Shown here: positions 34,768 to 42,484 of the stretch, one piece after another
Layout: every line of letters begins with the position of its first letter
Position numbering within the stretch: the first letter of the stretch is position 1
Origin: Bog-756 sp963734395
Lineage (GTDB): Bacteria; Actinomycetota; Acidimicrobiia; Acidimicrobiales; RAAP-2
Reading direction: 5' to 3'
DNA length: 64,000 bases
NCBI GenBank assembly: GCA_963734395.1
Contig: CAVTGY010000007.1
Coordinates: 620,001-684,000 of the forward strand
Notes under the pieces: generated by a model
Database searches by the model: none
What the model saw: only the letters and a program-made list of their open reading frames with translations
Told to the model about the DNA's origin: nothing
Program-made: the position numbers and the translations under genes

Positions 34768-34938
34768 TCACCCTCGCCACCGATGTCGCGTCCTGCTTCG
34801 GGTACGTCGATACCCCACCAGCGCGATGGCCAAGAATCCCAGGACCACCCCAGCGAGCCAACCCTGCTCGAAGGCCCGCGCACGGGAGCCGAGCTGCACG
34901 TTCGCCTCGGTTATGCCCGCAAGGTCGTCGGTTCCCAT
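34768..34938 (-). CDS. 56-aa single-span membrane protein
   Basis: Small protein MGTDDLAGITEANVQLGSRA onward, with one membrane span FEQGWLAGVVLGFLAIALVG and a strongly basic end (YRRTRSRTRHRWRG). AAAGGG before ATG 34938 could be a ribosome site. It is directly upstream of BrkB on the same strand, with 43 bases between stop and the chosen BrkB start, and may be co-transcribed with it. I recognise no domain. Many short single-span proteins lie in this stress island, so it is likely real. Confidence 0.5.
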   Translation of the reverse strand: MGTDDLAGITEANVQLGSRARAFEQGWLAGVVLGFLAIALVGYRRTRSRTRHRWRG

Positions 34939-35026
34939 GGATTTGTTATTTCCCTTTTGTAGCCCGTCAACCATCGCGGGCACGATGCCAACCCTCGGAC
35001 GCTGCCAGGTGAGCCAGGCGGCGGGG

Positions 35027-35470
35027 TCAGGCCGGCTCGAGGGGCGAAGCCTCGATCCCAGCCGACGTATGACAGGAGATCGTGCCTCCCGGGTTTTTGA
35101 GGCGCAGCTCGGCACCGACCACGCCCACGCGCTCGCCGAGCGCGCTCAGCGCCGACGCCCCTGCGCCATCGAGAGCAGTCAGTCCGCTGACGTCCACGAT
35201 GACGTCGTCGAACTCACCTGTAGCCAACTGATCGAACTGACTGCTCAGCGCGATTACCGACCCTGCATCCAACGATCCGCGAAGCACGAGTACCCAGGTG
35301 TGACCGATGCTGAAGCAGGTGATCGTCAGATGGTCGACCGGCGCGGCAGACCGTTCAAGATCGGGTCGCCAGAGGTCGACGCACGCCTCGGTGTCGCCAA
35401 CCCATCCGATGGTGACGGTTGTGCCACGCGCCATCACGTGCCGTTGATCAGAGCACACGCGACAGGTCAC
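35027..35470 (-). CDS. STAS-domain protein lacking the phosphorylatable Ser
   Basis: STAS-domain (anti-sigma-factor antagonist-like) protein of 147 aa. LTITCFSIGHTWVLVLRGSL, FDDVIVDVSGLTALDGAGAS and LGERVGVVGAELRLKNPGG follow the SpoIIAA/RsbV fold. At the site where RsbV-type proteins have DSSG, it reads LDGAGAS, so the regulatory Ser is Gly. It may be constitutively active or an unregulated partner. GTG 35470 overlaps the stop of the upstream microprotein (GTGA), suggesting coupling; ATG 35434 would give a shorter protein. It belongs to the partner-switching island. Confidence 0.78.
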   Translation of the reverse strand: MTCRVCSDQRHVMARGTTVTIGWVGDTEACVDLWRPDLERSAAPVDHLTITCFSIGHTWVLVLRGSLDAGSVIALSSQFDQLATGEFDDVIVDVSGLTALDGAGASALSALGERVGVVGAELRLKNPGGTISCHTSAGIEASPLEPA

Positions 35471-35631
35471 CAGCGGTAGAAGCGCCGGCTACCTGCGTTC
35501 TCTCCGCGTCCGACGGCGAATCCGATCAACCAGAGCGCGAGGAGCACGACAGCGACGATCCACAAGACGTGCAAGGCGAATCCCAGCCCGGCAAACAGCA
35601 CGACCACAAGTAGCGCGAGCAGAAGCAGCAT
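35467..35631 (-). CDS. 54-aa hydrophobic membrane protein
   Basis: Two-span hydrophobic protein: MLLLLALLVVVLFAGLGFAL then HVLWIVAVVLLALWLIGFAV and a short polar end GRGENAGSRRFYRW. Such 'hydrophobic protein' genes are common in actinobacterial stress regulons. AGAAGGGG before ATG 35631 is its ribosome site, and a GGTTT-N16-GGGAA promoter lies 52 bases upstream. Its stop overlaps the GTG of the STAS gene, so both are probably one transcript. Sequence similarity to streptomycete stress-induced small proteins is inferred from overall pattern. Confidence 0.75.
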   Translation of the reverse strand: MLLLLALLVVVLFAGLGFALHVLWIVAVVLLALWLIGFAVGRGENAGSRRFYRW

Positions 35632-35682
35632 TGAAATCCCCTTCTTTGGAGGATGCGGGTTGCATCCCGTCAGGGGCGGTTC

Positions 35683-35708
35683 TTCCCACCAGGGGCCTGG
35701 TTCAAACC
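35683..35708 (-). promoter_or_regulatory. SigF/SigB-type promoter for the hydrophobic-protein gene
   Basis: Reverse strand: GGTTT (35704-35708), 16-base spacer, GGGAA (35683-35687). It differs from the SigF/SigB consensus GGTTT-N15/17-GGGTA at one position. It drives genes towards 35631. Confidence 0.55.
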
Positions 35709-35746
35709 AACACGTGGCGGCGCCAGGGCTGCAATCGGCTGTCTGA

Positions 35747-36256
35747 TCAGCCGTCGGCGGGATGACCGGGTCGGAAGTCGGGGGCGTTCTGCGCGGTCAG
35801 CACTTCCCGATGGCTTCCGGCCCCGCCGTCCACGGGACGGACCAGAAGCGCCTGGTGGTCGCCCACACTCCAGCGCCGGATGATCAATGCGTCCAGCCAC
35901 GCTGCGCTCTCAGACAGGATGGGTGCGCCGGACTCTCCGGTGCGCCACTGACATTGCGCGAACTTGTCCACGATGTCCCCGGTCGTCTCTGCGAACAGCG
36001 ACGCCAGTGCGATCTGGTCCCGCCCGATCAGGTGCAGCGCGATCGCATCGGAGTGCTCGGACGCGAAATAGGTGTGGTTGACCTTTGAGATGCAAACCAG
36101 GTAGCGGGGTGGGACGATGCTGCACTGGGTCGAGAACCCGACGATGCATCCGCTGGGTTCACCGTCGGGTGATGTGGTGGTCACCACTTGGAGGGCGTAC
36201 TCGGTCCGATCCGTGTAGGCGTCCACGGCCCGAGCGATGGATGCTGCATCGGGCAC
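35747..36256 (-). CDS. Flavin-reductase-like (FMN-binding split-barrel) protein
   Basis: Flavin-reductase-domain protein of 169 aa. The start MPDAASIARAVDAYTDRTEY is followed by ALQVVTTTSPDGEPSGCIVG, SIVPPRYLVCISKVNHTYFA and ALHLIGRDQIALASLFAETT, the FMN-binding blocks of the flavin reductase family. Its C-terminal ALLVRPVDGGAGSHREVLTA is variable. It lies seven bases after the upstream RsbW-like ATPase on the same strand and is probably co-transcribed with the STAS/ATPase pair. It could supply reduced flavin to a monooxygenase, but no partner is adjacent. Confidence 0.85.
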   Translation of the reverse strand: MPDAASIARAVDAYTDRTEYALQVVTTTSPDGEPSGCIVGFSTQCSIVPPRYLVCISKVNHTYFASEHSDAIALHLIGRDQIALASLFAETTGDIVDKFAQCQWRTGESGAPILSESAAWLDALIIRRWSVGDHQALLVRPVDGGAGSHREVLTAQNAPDFRPGHPADG

Positions 36257-36262
36257 GACCGA

Positions 36263-36850
36263 CTACCCAGTCGACCGGTGGCGAAGGATGCGGCCAGCTG
36301 ACCGTGCCCCTCCCCGCAACTTCCGTCCCGGTCCGCGACGTCGAGAGATGGGCCTGCGGGTCTTTGTCCTCGCGGGGATCGTCCTCGGCGTCGCGCCGCG
36401 GGTGGGCAACGGGTTCTCCCGTGCCTCGGGGTCGGTCGTGGCCGCTGTCGTTGCTTCGACGGATGCAGAATCCGGGACGGAAGGGGACAGCGACATCCGG
36501 AACCATACGGTCTTCCCATCACTGCAGGTAGTGGCGATCCCCCACGCGTCAGACAGCGCATCCACGATCCGCAGACCACGCCCGTGCGGCTCAGTGGGCC
36601 CTGGCGAATGCAGCACGGGTGTGCCGCCACCGCGATCGCTGACCGAGATGACCACGGCATGGTCGGCTCTGTCCACCGTGATGTAGAAGCCACTGTCCCC
36701 ATGGACCAGCGCGTTGGTTGAGAGTTCGGAGACCATGAGCGAAACGGAGTCCCGTACCTCCGGCTTTGCATCAACGATCATGGCGATGACGAACTGCCTC
36801 GCTGCATACACGGACTCATCGGTGGGTTCGAACGCCCGTCGCACCGTCAC
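36263..36850 (-). CDS. RsbW-like ATP-binding protein (HATPase, anti-sigma/serine kinase type)
   Basis: HATPase_c domain protein of 195 aa; residues about 1-115 form the GHKL fold. N-box SLMVSELSTNALVHG (Glu, Asn) binds Mg-ATP, G1 is VSVSDRGGGTPV, G2 is PHGRGLRIVDALS. Such stand-alone domains are anti-sigma factors and Ser/Thr kinases of STAS proteins. The last 80 residues are a low-complexity tail with many Arg and Pro. ATG 36850 overlaps the STAS gene stop at 36847 (ATGA), indicating stoichiometric co-translation with that STAS protein. Confidence 0.87.
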   Translation of the reverse strand: MTVRRAFEPTDESVYAARQFVIAMIVDAKPEVRDSVSLMVSELSTNALVHGDSGFYITVDRADHAVVISVSDRGGGTPVLHSPGPTEPHGRGLRIVDALSDAWGIATTCSDGKTVWFRMSLSPSVPDSASVEATTAATTDPEARENPLPTRGATPRTIPARTKTRRPISRRRGPGRKLRGGARSAGRILRHRSTG

Positions 36851-37278
36851 GGAGCCAGACCGAAGTGGTCCAGAAGTCCGGTTGCCTCGAGCACGCGGTG
36901 CACGATCGGCGTGACGTGGATCAACGTCACCTTCCCGACACCAGTCGACACTTGCACTAGCAACGCAATCCCCGAACTGTCCATGAATGTGAGTTTCTCT
37001 AGATCGAAGGTAACGCCAATCGGCGAACCGACTAGGTATGGGGCAATACCCACTTTTGTCGCCTCTACACTGGCGAGATCGAGTTCACCGGCCAGATGGA
37101 TGACCGGAGCCGAGGGATCGTCGAGAGTGGCGGATACCACGACCTCGGATCGATCCGCTACCACCGTGCCCACCCTCGGACGTTGCGGTCCTCCCGGGAG
37201 CTGGAGGCACCCCTCGCATGACGGACCGAACGCAATGTGGCCGCAACCTCCATTTACTTCCTCCTCAGGACGACCCAC
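36847..37278 (-). CDS. STAS-domain anti-sigma-factor antagonist (RsbV type)
   Basis: STAS protein of 143 aa if ATG 37278 is the start. APVIHLAGELDLASVEATKV opens the domain and LTFMDSSGIALLVQV contains the phosphorylatable Ser (DSSG). The first 35 residues include a Cys-containing stretch (GGCGHIAFGPSCEGC) that is unusual for RsbV; GTG starts within it are alternatives. It is coupled by a four-base overlap to the RsbW-like gene. This pair, and the similar pair at 38363/38701, form two partner-switch modules facing outward from the gap at 37279-37545. Confidence 0.82.
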   Translation of the reverse strand: MGRPEEEVNGGCGHIAFGPSCEGCLQLPGGPQRPRVGTVVADRSEVVVSATLDDPSAPVIHLAGELDLASVEATKVGIAPYLVGSPIGVTFDLEKLTFMDSSGIALLVQVSTGVGKVTLIHVTPIVHRVLEATGLLDHFGLAP

Positions 37279-37545
37279 TCCGCTCGTGGCACTGTTTCTA
37301 TCAAGCTACCTGGCGGAACGCGGTACTCGGAGTTGCATGGTTCCGACGACAACTGGGAGACATCTGGCCCCGTCTCCCGAGGTATCGCCCAACTGGACCA
37401 CCGATCGTCGATTGCGGGTGATGGGCCCTCTCTTGGAGGGAATATGGCCCCCGGAGGGCCGGGCGTTGACTGGATCGGAAGGGATGCTGCCAGGTTTGCC
37501 GCTGGCCCGACGCCCAACCTCATGGAAATGTTTGCGAGCAATGAT

Positions 37546-37570
37546 GTTTTGCCCGGCAAGCACCCGGGTA
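37546..37570 (+). promoter_or_regulatory. SigF/SigB-type promoter, perfect GTTT-N16-GGGTA
   Basis: GTTT (37546-37549), 16 bases, GGGTA (37566-37570) matches the SigF/SigB consensus fully. The ATG of the hemerythrin-like gene is ten bases on (37581), so the transcript would be leaderless or nearly so. The gap 37279-37545 shows nothing else that I recognise. Confidence 0.65.
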
Positions 37571-37580
37571 GAGCGCTGTT

Positions 37581-38207
37581 ATGCGCGAGCTCCCGTTCGC
37601 TTTGCATGCGCTGGCCAACCAACGATCCCTCCTGACCCGGTGTCTCGACGCCCTCGACGAGCCGCGTCCAGCGGTTGAGCGAGCCGAAGTGGCTCGTTTG
37701 ACGGCCATCCTGGCTGCACGGTATGAGAACGTCCTGACTGACGCCTTCTATCCGCAGATTGCCGACACGTTGGGGGAACGGAGCCAGGTCGAGTTGGCCA
37801 AGGTCCGACTCGCCCGGGCGCGTGTCGCCATCGGAGTGATCCGCTCCGACTCGCGTGGCGTGGCGTGGATCGGTTCCCATGTAATCGATCCCCAAGATTC
37901 CGAAGCGCATATCGATGCTATGGCTCTCTCGCTTCGCGATCTGATGCAGTTCGAAGACAGCGAACTGTTCGGGCTCGTCGGCCTTCTCAGTCCGACCGAC
38001 TTGGACCGACTGCGGGGGACCATCGAGGATGCCTGTAGCCATCAGACTAGTCTTCCTCAGCCACCCGACAATGCGTTGATCCGCAAGCTGGCCGAAATCA
38101 AGGAAACGGTGAGCCTGCTCTTCAACGACCAGTCGACACCCTGGCATCCCGGAATTGATGCCGTGATCGCGCAATCGGAGGGAATGCGGAGATATTCGCG
38201 CCGTTGA
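37581..38207 (+). CDS. Helical protein, possible degenerate hemerythrin-like domain
   Basis: Protein of 208 aa, nearly all alpha-helical. Segments FALHALANQRSLLTRCLDAL, YENVLTDAFYPQIADTLGER, EAHIDAMALSLRDLMQFEDS and ELFGLVG recall the spacing of hemerythrin (HHE) helices, with single His residues where iron ligands would lie, but several ligands are missing. I therefore call it only possibly hemerythrin-like; iron binding is doubtful. It is preceded by a perfect SigF-type promoter ten bases before the ATG and lies between two STAS/RsbW modules, so stress induction is likely. Confidence 0.6.
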   Translation: MRELPFALHALANQRSLLTRCLDALDEPRPAVERAEVARLTAILAARYENVLTDAFYPQIADTLGERSQVELAKVRLARARVAIGVIRSDSRGVAWIGSHVIDPQDSEAHIDAMALSLRDLMQFEDSELFGLVGLLSPTDLDRLRGTIEDACSHQTSLPQPPDNALIRKLAEIKETVSLLFNDQSTPWHPGIDAVIAQSEGMRRYSRR

Positions 38208-38362
38208 TGCTGGTATCGAGCAGGCGGCCACCGACGTCACCGGCAAGGCCCTACGATCGCTACCTTTGCCACCAGCTCCCCGTTGACCCCCTCGGTCGAG
38301 TACCCCCTACAGACAACATTCCTAAACGGCGCGGGCACTGAACCCTACGAGAGAGAGTAAGC

Positions 38363-38704
38363 GTGAATGAAGCGTTTGCAGTTGACGAGCAATACGACCA
38401 TGACCTACTGCACATTGCGGTGCGGGGCGAGCTCGATGTGGCGACGGCACCAACCCTTCGGGAGTATCTGTACGCCGCCGCCGACCGCAGCAGCGGTCCG
38501 GTAATCGTCGATCTCCTTGGCGTTACCTTCATCGATTCCACCGCACTCGGAGTTCTCATCGACGCGAAGGATCGTTGTGACGCACACGGAATCGAGCTCC
38601 GGCTGGTCCTCGAAGATACCCGTATCATAAAGGTCTTCGAGATCACCGGACTAAAAGAGCTGTTTTCCATCTCGGCGTCGGTCGTTGAGGCGGCGGCGCG
38701 ATGA
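38363..38704 (+). CDS. STAS-domain anti-sigma-factor antagonist (RsbV)
   Basis: STAS protein of 113 aa from GTG 38363 after a GAGAGAG ribosome site. LHIAVRGELDVATAPTLREY and VIVDLLGVTFIDSTALGVLI show the fold and the phospho-Ser site (DSTA). When unphosphorylated it would bind the RsbW-like protein encoded next (ATGA overlap at 38701), releasing the sigma factor encoded third. Order antagonist-anti-sigma-sigma is the classic rsbV-rsbW-sigB/F arrangement. The 155-base gap before it contains no clear SigF promoter. Confidence 0.88.
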   Translation: MNEAFAVDEQYDHDLLHIAVRGELDVATAPTLREYLYAAADRSSGPVIVDLLGVTFIDSTALGVLIDAKDRCDAHGIELRLVLEDTRIIKVFEITGLKELFSISASVVEAAAR

Positions 38705-39129
38705 CCGGGCCTCACCGGGGTTGGTCCGATGTCCGTACGTTGAGTGAGCCCGTCGAGTTGAGCATCCCGGTCCAGTCGGACCTCTTCCTCCTGGCTCGGC
38801 TGACCGGGGCCACGGTGGCCTCCCGTGCCGGTTTCGATGTGGAGGAAATCGACGATCTTCGCTTGGCCGTGGACGAACTCTGTGTCTTGATCGCCGGCGA
38901 TCGTGGTGCCGGTTGCCTCAACCTGACCTTCATCACCAATGGCGACGCTGTGGAAGTGATCTGCGTCCGCGACGATTCGGCAGCGGACGGCGGAAATGCC
39001 GACGAGCGGCGCGAGCGGGAGCTCTCCATCCGGATCCTCGATGCCCTCGTGGACGAACACGGCGAGGAGTCCGACGGCGGACGGAGACGTGGGTGGCTGC
39101 GAAAGTGGAAGGTCCGGCACGAGGTTTAA
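38701..39129 (+). CDS. RsbW-like anti-sigma factor
   Basis: HATPase-type anti-sigma factor of 142 aa. FDVEEIDDLRLAVDELCVLI is the N-box region; the canonical Asn is not seen, as in some actinobacterial UsfX-type proteins. AVEVICVRDDSA is the G1-like strand and ERELSIRILDALVDEHGEES the last part. It should bind and inhibit the sigma factor whose start overlaps its stop (TAATG at 39127-39131). Overlap on both sides gives near-equal production of antagonist, anti-sigma and sigma factor. Kinase activity towards the STAS Ser is inferred. Confidence 0.85.
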   Translation: MTGPHRGWSDVRTLSEPVELSIPVQSDLFLLARLTGATVASRAGFDVEEIDDLRLAVDELCVLIAGDRGAGCLNLTFITNGDAVEVICVRDDSAADGGNADERRERELSIRILDALVDEHGEESDGGRRRGWLRKWKVRHEV

Positions 39130-39875
39130 TGGCATCTTCGGTGCGTGACCCTCAGCAGGTCCGCCGCTCGTTCGCGGAGTATGCCGACAGTGGTGACGCA
39201 CGACTCCGGAACCAACTCGTGGAAGAGCACCTCGGCCTGGCCCACCAGCTGGCCCAGCGCTTCAGCAACCGGGGGGAGCCGTACGACGATCTGGTCCAGG
39301 TGGCCTCGATCGCTCTGGTGAATTCGGTCGACCGTTTCGAGCCGGACCGAGGTGTGGAGTTCTCTACATTTGCGACCCGCACGGTCATCGGTGAGCTCAA
39401 ACGCCATTTTCGGGACAAGGGATGGGCGATCAGGGCACCGCGACGCATCCAAGAGCTCTACCTCGCCGTTCGCCCCGCCATCGAAAGACTTACCCAGGAG
39501 TTGGGCAGGCCGCCTACCGTTGCCGAGATCGCCGATAACGTCGGCTTCGGCGAGGAGTGGGTCCTCGAGGCCCTGGAGGCGGGCCAGCGCTACCGGACCG
39601 CGTCGATCGACGCGCCGGACCGCCACTACGGATCGATCGCGCTTCGGCTCGGACAGGTGGATTCCAGCTTCGCTGGGACCGACGACACCATGGTCCTCGC
39701 TCGTGCAATCGCAGATCTCCCCGAGCGGCAACAGATCATCGTCAAACTCCGTTTTGTCGACGAGCTCACACAGTCGGAGATCGCCGCACAGGTCGGGCTC
39801 AGCCAAATGCACGTTTCCCGTCTGCTGGCCTCGAGCCTGGCCAGCCTCCGAGCGGCGTTCACCGAGAATCCATAA
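39129..39875 (+). CDS. sigF: SigF/SigB-family alternative sigma factor
   Basis: Sigma-70 group 3 factor of 248 aa. Region 2 contains LVEEHLGLAHQLAQRFSNRG, DDLVQVASIALVNSVDRFEP and FSTFATRTVIGELKRHFRDK; region 3 has ELGRPPTVAEIADNVGFGEE; region 4 ends with DELTQSEIAAQVGLSQMHVS. The RHFRDKGW block is diagnostic of SigB/SigF. It is third in the rsbV-rsbW-sigF run. GTTT-N16-GGG promoters near several island genes are plausible targets. Convergent with the SpoIIE-type phosphatase gene at 39905. Confidence 0.93.
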   Translation: MASSVRDPQQVRRSFAEYADSGDARLRNQLVEEHLGLAHQLAQRFSNRGEPYDDLVQVASIALVNSVDRFEPDRGVEFSTFATRTVIGELKRHFRDKGWAIRAPRRIQELYLAVRPAIERLTQELGRPPTVAEIADNVGFGEEWVLEALEAGQRYRTASIDAPDRHYGSIALRLGQVDSSFAGTDDTMVLARAIADLPERQQIIVKLRFVDELTQSEIAAQVGLSQMHVSRLLASSLASLRAAFTENP

Positions 39876-39904
39876 GCGCCTGAATCGACGCCGACAAGCC
39901 AGGT

Positions 39905-42067
39905 CTATGCCGTGAGCTGGGCGGCGAGGAGTACGACGTCATCCTGCTTGGGACCGTCATCGAGCAGTTGCACGAGCAACTGGTCGGCCAATCCAGTCTG
40001 AGCGTCTGGATCCGACGACGCGAGTGCCTTGAGCAGCAACCGGAGTCCATCGTCCAACGAACGCCCTCTGCGCTCGATCAGTCCATCGGTATAGAGCAGG
40101 AAGGTGTGATCGCTCAATGGGATCTGTGAATCCCCAAAGCGTGTACCAGGCACCCCCAGTGGCGGGTACGGCGTGAGTTCGAGCAGTCGCACTCCGTCAG
40201 CTCCGATGACAGCTGGAGGAAGGTGACCCGCCGAACACATGGTGACCTGTCCTTCGCGAATGTCCACCTTGACGACAAGCACTGTGGCTATGCGTGAGAT
40301 CGACGATGCGCACAGATAGGTATTAACCCGCTCGAGTGCTCTAGCAGCCGATCCGTCTTCGGAGAGGGCAAAGGCCAACATGTGGCTCAGCCTTCCCATT
40401 ACCGACGCGGCCTCCATGTCATGGCCCGAGACGTCTCCGACCACGAACGCCACTGCTCCATCGTCGAGGGCCACGACGTCATACCAGTCCCCGCCGACCT
40501 CGGCATCTGAGTCGGCAGGCACATATCGGGCATCGATTTCCCAACCATGGACGCTCGGAAGCTGTTCGGGAAGAAGGCTGCGCTGAAGTGTGTGGGATAT
40601 TTGTTGCTCGCGGTCAAACAGGCGGGCTCGCTCAAGCACGCCGACAATCTGACCGGCGAGATCTTCAGCCGCCACTAGGTCATCAGCCGAATACCGTCGG
40701 CCTGAACCTGCCGAGACCAGCGTCACGGTCCCCCGACACTCAGCATTGACCAACAGCGGAACCGTCATGTACGAAGTAAATGAGAGTTGCTTCAGTATTT
40801 CGTAGTGGCGTTCGTCTCGGGTGGTCGAACGCAGGAAGTCGTCCGACATTTCTTCCGCCCACATGGATGTGCCGGTGACCATGACTTGGGCGGTCGGATG
40901 TCGCCCGTCAGGATCGGGCGGATAACGGTGCAGCAGTTCTTTGGCCAGACCCTGTTTGCCCGGGTCGGCGTGCCGGGAGACTACTCGCCGGATCTGGCCG
41001 CCTTCGGTCACATCAATGAGACACAAGTCCCCGAGCCTTGGAAGGGACACCTCGGCCAGGCGTTCCATCGCTTCCACATAACTTCCCACGTGCGCGACTG
41101 CCTTATTGGCTCGGAGGAGGAACTCCAGACTCTGCTTCGTGGTTTCGAGCTCGGCCAGGAGTAAGTCCCGTTCCGAGTTCCGCTCAAGTGCATGAAGAAT
41201 TTCGCCAAGATGGCCGCTGACTGCCCCGACAAGTTCGATCTGATCTGGGTCCGGCACGCGCTCCACTCGACTCATCATTTTGACTGCTCCAACGCACTGA
41301 TTGCCGTAGCTGATGGGAAAGGCGCACGCACTGGTGAGCCGGTCTTCCTTGATCGCTGGACTGGTAAAGCGTTCGTTTGACGACAGATCGGTGAACCAGA
41401 CCGGCTCCCCCCGATCCATAACCAATCGGGCCAAGCCACCTGCGTCCCGGGTTGGAAACCGCTTCTTTTCCGCAACAAACGCCTTCGCCGGAGCACTCGG
41501 CGTGGTCCAGATTCCCCGGCACAACAAGCTGCCGTCAGGCTCGACGCCCCACAGCGCCGCTACATCCCAGTTCAGCTGGCGCCCCAGCTCCCCGAGAAGC
41601 TGTTCGGCCGGTGTTGCGCTTGAAGCTGCCGTGAGCACGTCCAACAACTGCTGGGTGAACTTGCTCAGGCGCTCGAGGGATCTGCCACCACCGGGTCGAA
41701 GGACCCCGATCACGAGTTGACGACCGTCACGGCCCATGCCCTTACTAAGGACCAGCTCGACTCCAACGGTGGTCCCGTTTTCGCGCCGCAGCGACACGTC
41801 AAAGGGCTTGCCCATGATGCCGCCCGGATCATCTCTGATGAAGGCCTCGAACAGGCTGGGCCATTCGGGGTAGGTGCTATCGGCAAGCAGACTGATCGAT
41901 TGCCCGTTCAACTGGTCAGGGCGCCATCCCAAGAGATCCGCCGCGGAAGGGTTGGTATAGAGGACGATGCCCCCGGTGTCTGCGATCAGGAGCCCGTCGG
42001 CGAGGGAATCGACTATCCGCTTGATATCGTCCGGTGGCCACCCTGGGGGAGTACTCACGACGTCCAC
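39905..42067 (-). CDS. PAS-GAF-GAF-SpoIIE (PP2C) phosphatase
   Basis: Multidomain phosphatase of 720 aa, likely the RsbU/SpoIIE-like activator of the partner switch. PAS domain at about 10-110 (IVLYTNPSAADLLGWRPDQL), GAF domains at about 140-290 and 320-470, then the PP2C/SpoIIE domain from about 500: ADSDAEVGGDWYDVVALDDG, VGDVSGHDMEAASVMGRL, LLYTDGLIERRGR and the C-terminal KQDDVVLLAAQL supply the metal-binding Asp residues. It would dephosphorylate STAS proteins and so free SigF in response to a cue sensed by PAS/GAF. Convergent with sigF; GTG 42067 start. Confidence 0.92.
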   Translation of the reverse strand: MDVVSTPPGWPPDDIKRIVDSLADGLLIADTGGIVLYTNPSAADLLGWRPDQLNGQSISLLADSTYPEWPSLFEAFIRDDPGGIMGKPFDVSLRRENGTTVGVELVLSKGMGRDGRQLVIGVLRPGGGRSLERLSKFTQQLLDVLTAASSATPAEQLLGELGRQLNWDVAALWGVEPDGSLLCRGIWTTPSAPAKAFVAEKKRFPTRDAGGLARLVMDRGEPVWFTDLSSNERFTSPAIKEDRLTSACAFPISYGNQCVGAVKMMSRVERVPDPDQIELVGAVSGHLGEILHALERNSERDLLLAELETTKQSLEFLLRANKAVAHVGSYVEAMERLAEVSLPRLGDLCLIDVTEGGQIRRVVSRHADPGKQGLAKELLHRYPPDPDGRHPTAQVMVTGTSMWAEEMSDDFLRSTTRDERHYEILKQLSFTSYMTVPLLVNAECRGTVTLVSAGSGRRYSADDLVAAEDLAGQIVGVLERARLFDREQQISHTLQRSLLPEQLPSVHGWEIDARYVPADSDAEVGGDWYDVVALDDGAVAFVVGDVSGHDMEAASVMGRLSHMLAFALSEDGSAARALERVNTYLCASSISRIATVLVVKVDIREGQVTMCSAGHLPPAVIGADGVRLLELTPYPPLGVPGTRFGDSQIPLSDHTFLLYTDGLIERRGRSLDDGLRLLLKALASSDPDAQTGLADQLLVQLLDDGPKQDDVVLLAAQLTA

Positions 42068-42172
42068 CTGGCCACCTGGCCGGGCGGGAAACGATCAGTC
42101 CCGCGCAAGACAGAACCCACTACGACAGTCCCGCTACATGTTGGTTCGAGGTGGCCATTGCACTTTGAAATC

Positions 42173-42198
42173 TACCCACTCCCGACGACGACCAATCC
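42173..42198 (-). promoter_or_regulatory. Weak SigF-like promoter upstream of the phosphatase gene
   Basis: Reverse strand GGATT (42194-42198), 16 bases, GGGTA (42173-42177); one mismatch in the -35 (GGTTT). The phosphatase start is 105 bases on. If real, it would give positive feedback. Confidence 0.35.
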
Positions 42199-42278
42199 CG
42201 TGGGCCATGGTTGGAAGCGAAGGCATCGGATGGATCGGATCGCGCCCATGGGGTAAACCAGTACCCATGGACAGCCGG

Positions 42279-42422
42279 TTACCAGCTGCCCTGGAATCCA
42301 GACTCCTCTGACCCACGGATGCACTTCAATCGTTGCTCAAGCTTCTCGTAAGGACTTCGGCCGGCCCGCGAACCCAGGACGAACCCGAGCGACCCCGTCA
42401 GAACAACTATCAGTTTGCGCAT
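42279..42422 (-). CDS. 47-aa YtxH-like small protein
   Basis: Microprotein MRKLIVVLTGSLGFVLGSRA then GRSPYEKLEQRLKCIRGSEE and SGFQGSW. An N-terminal hydrophobic helix followed by GSRAGR-xx-YEKLEQR is the YtxH-like pattern (FxxGYVLGxRAGRxRYE) common in actinobacteria. It is too short for standard gene calling but its composition and motif are convincing. It sits between the Fe-permease-like gene and the phosphatase gene on the same strand, so it may share their transcript. Role: probably membrane-associated stress protein; unproven. Confidence 0.6.
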   Translation of the reverse strand: MRKLIVVLTGSLGFVLGSRAGRSPYEKLEQRLKCIRGSEESGFQGSW

Positions 42423-42444
42423 GGTCCCTACTTACGTGAGCCCG

Positions 42445-42471
42445 AAGGTTTCGATCAAACAATGAAACCTT
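42445..42471. repeat. Perfect 8-bp inverted repeat
   Basis: AAGGTTTC (42445-42452) and GAAACCTT (42464-42471) are perfect inverted copies around an 11-base loop. The repeat lies in the 62-base gap between the Fe-permease-like stop and the YtxH-like start. No T-run follows on either strand, so an operator or attenuator is as likely as a terminator. Confidence 0.45.
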
Positions 42472-42484
42472 CTTGTGATGGTCG

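Noticed and set aside
34724..34883. BrkB start at 34883
   Set aside because: It overlaps the small membrane gene at 34768 and the extra residues are not BrkB-like.
42445..42471. Rho-independent terminator at this inverted repeat
   Set aside because: No T-run on either strand.
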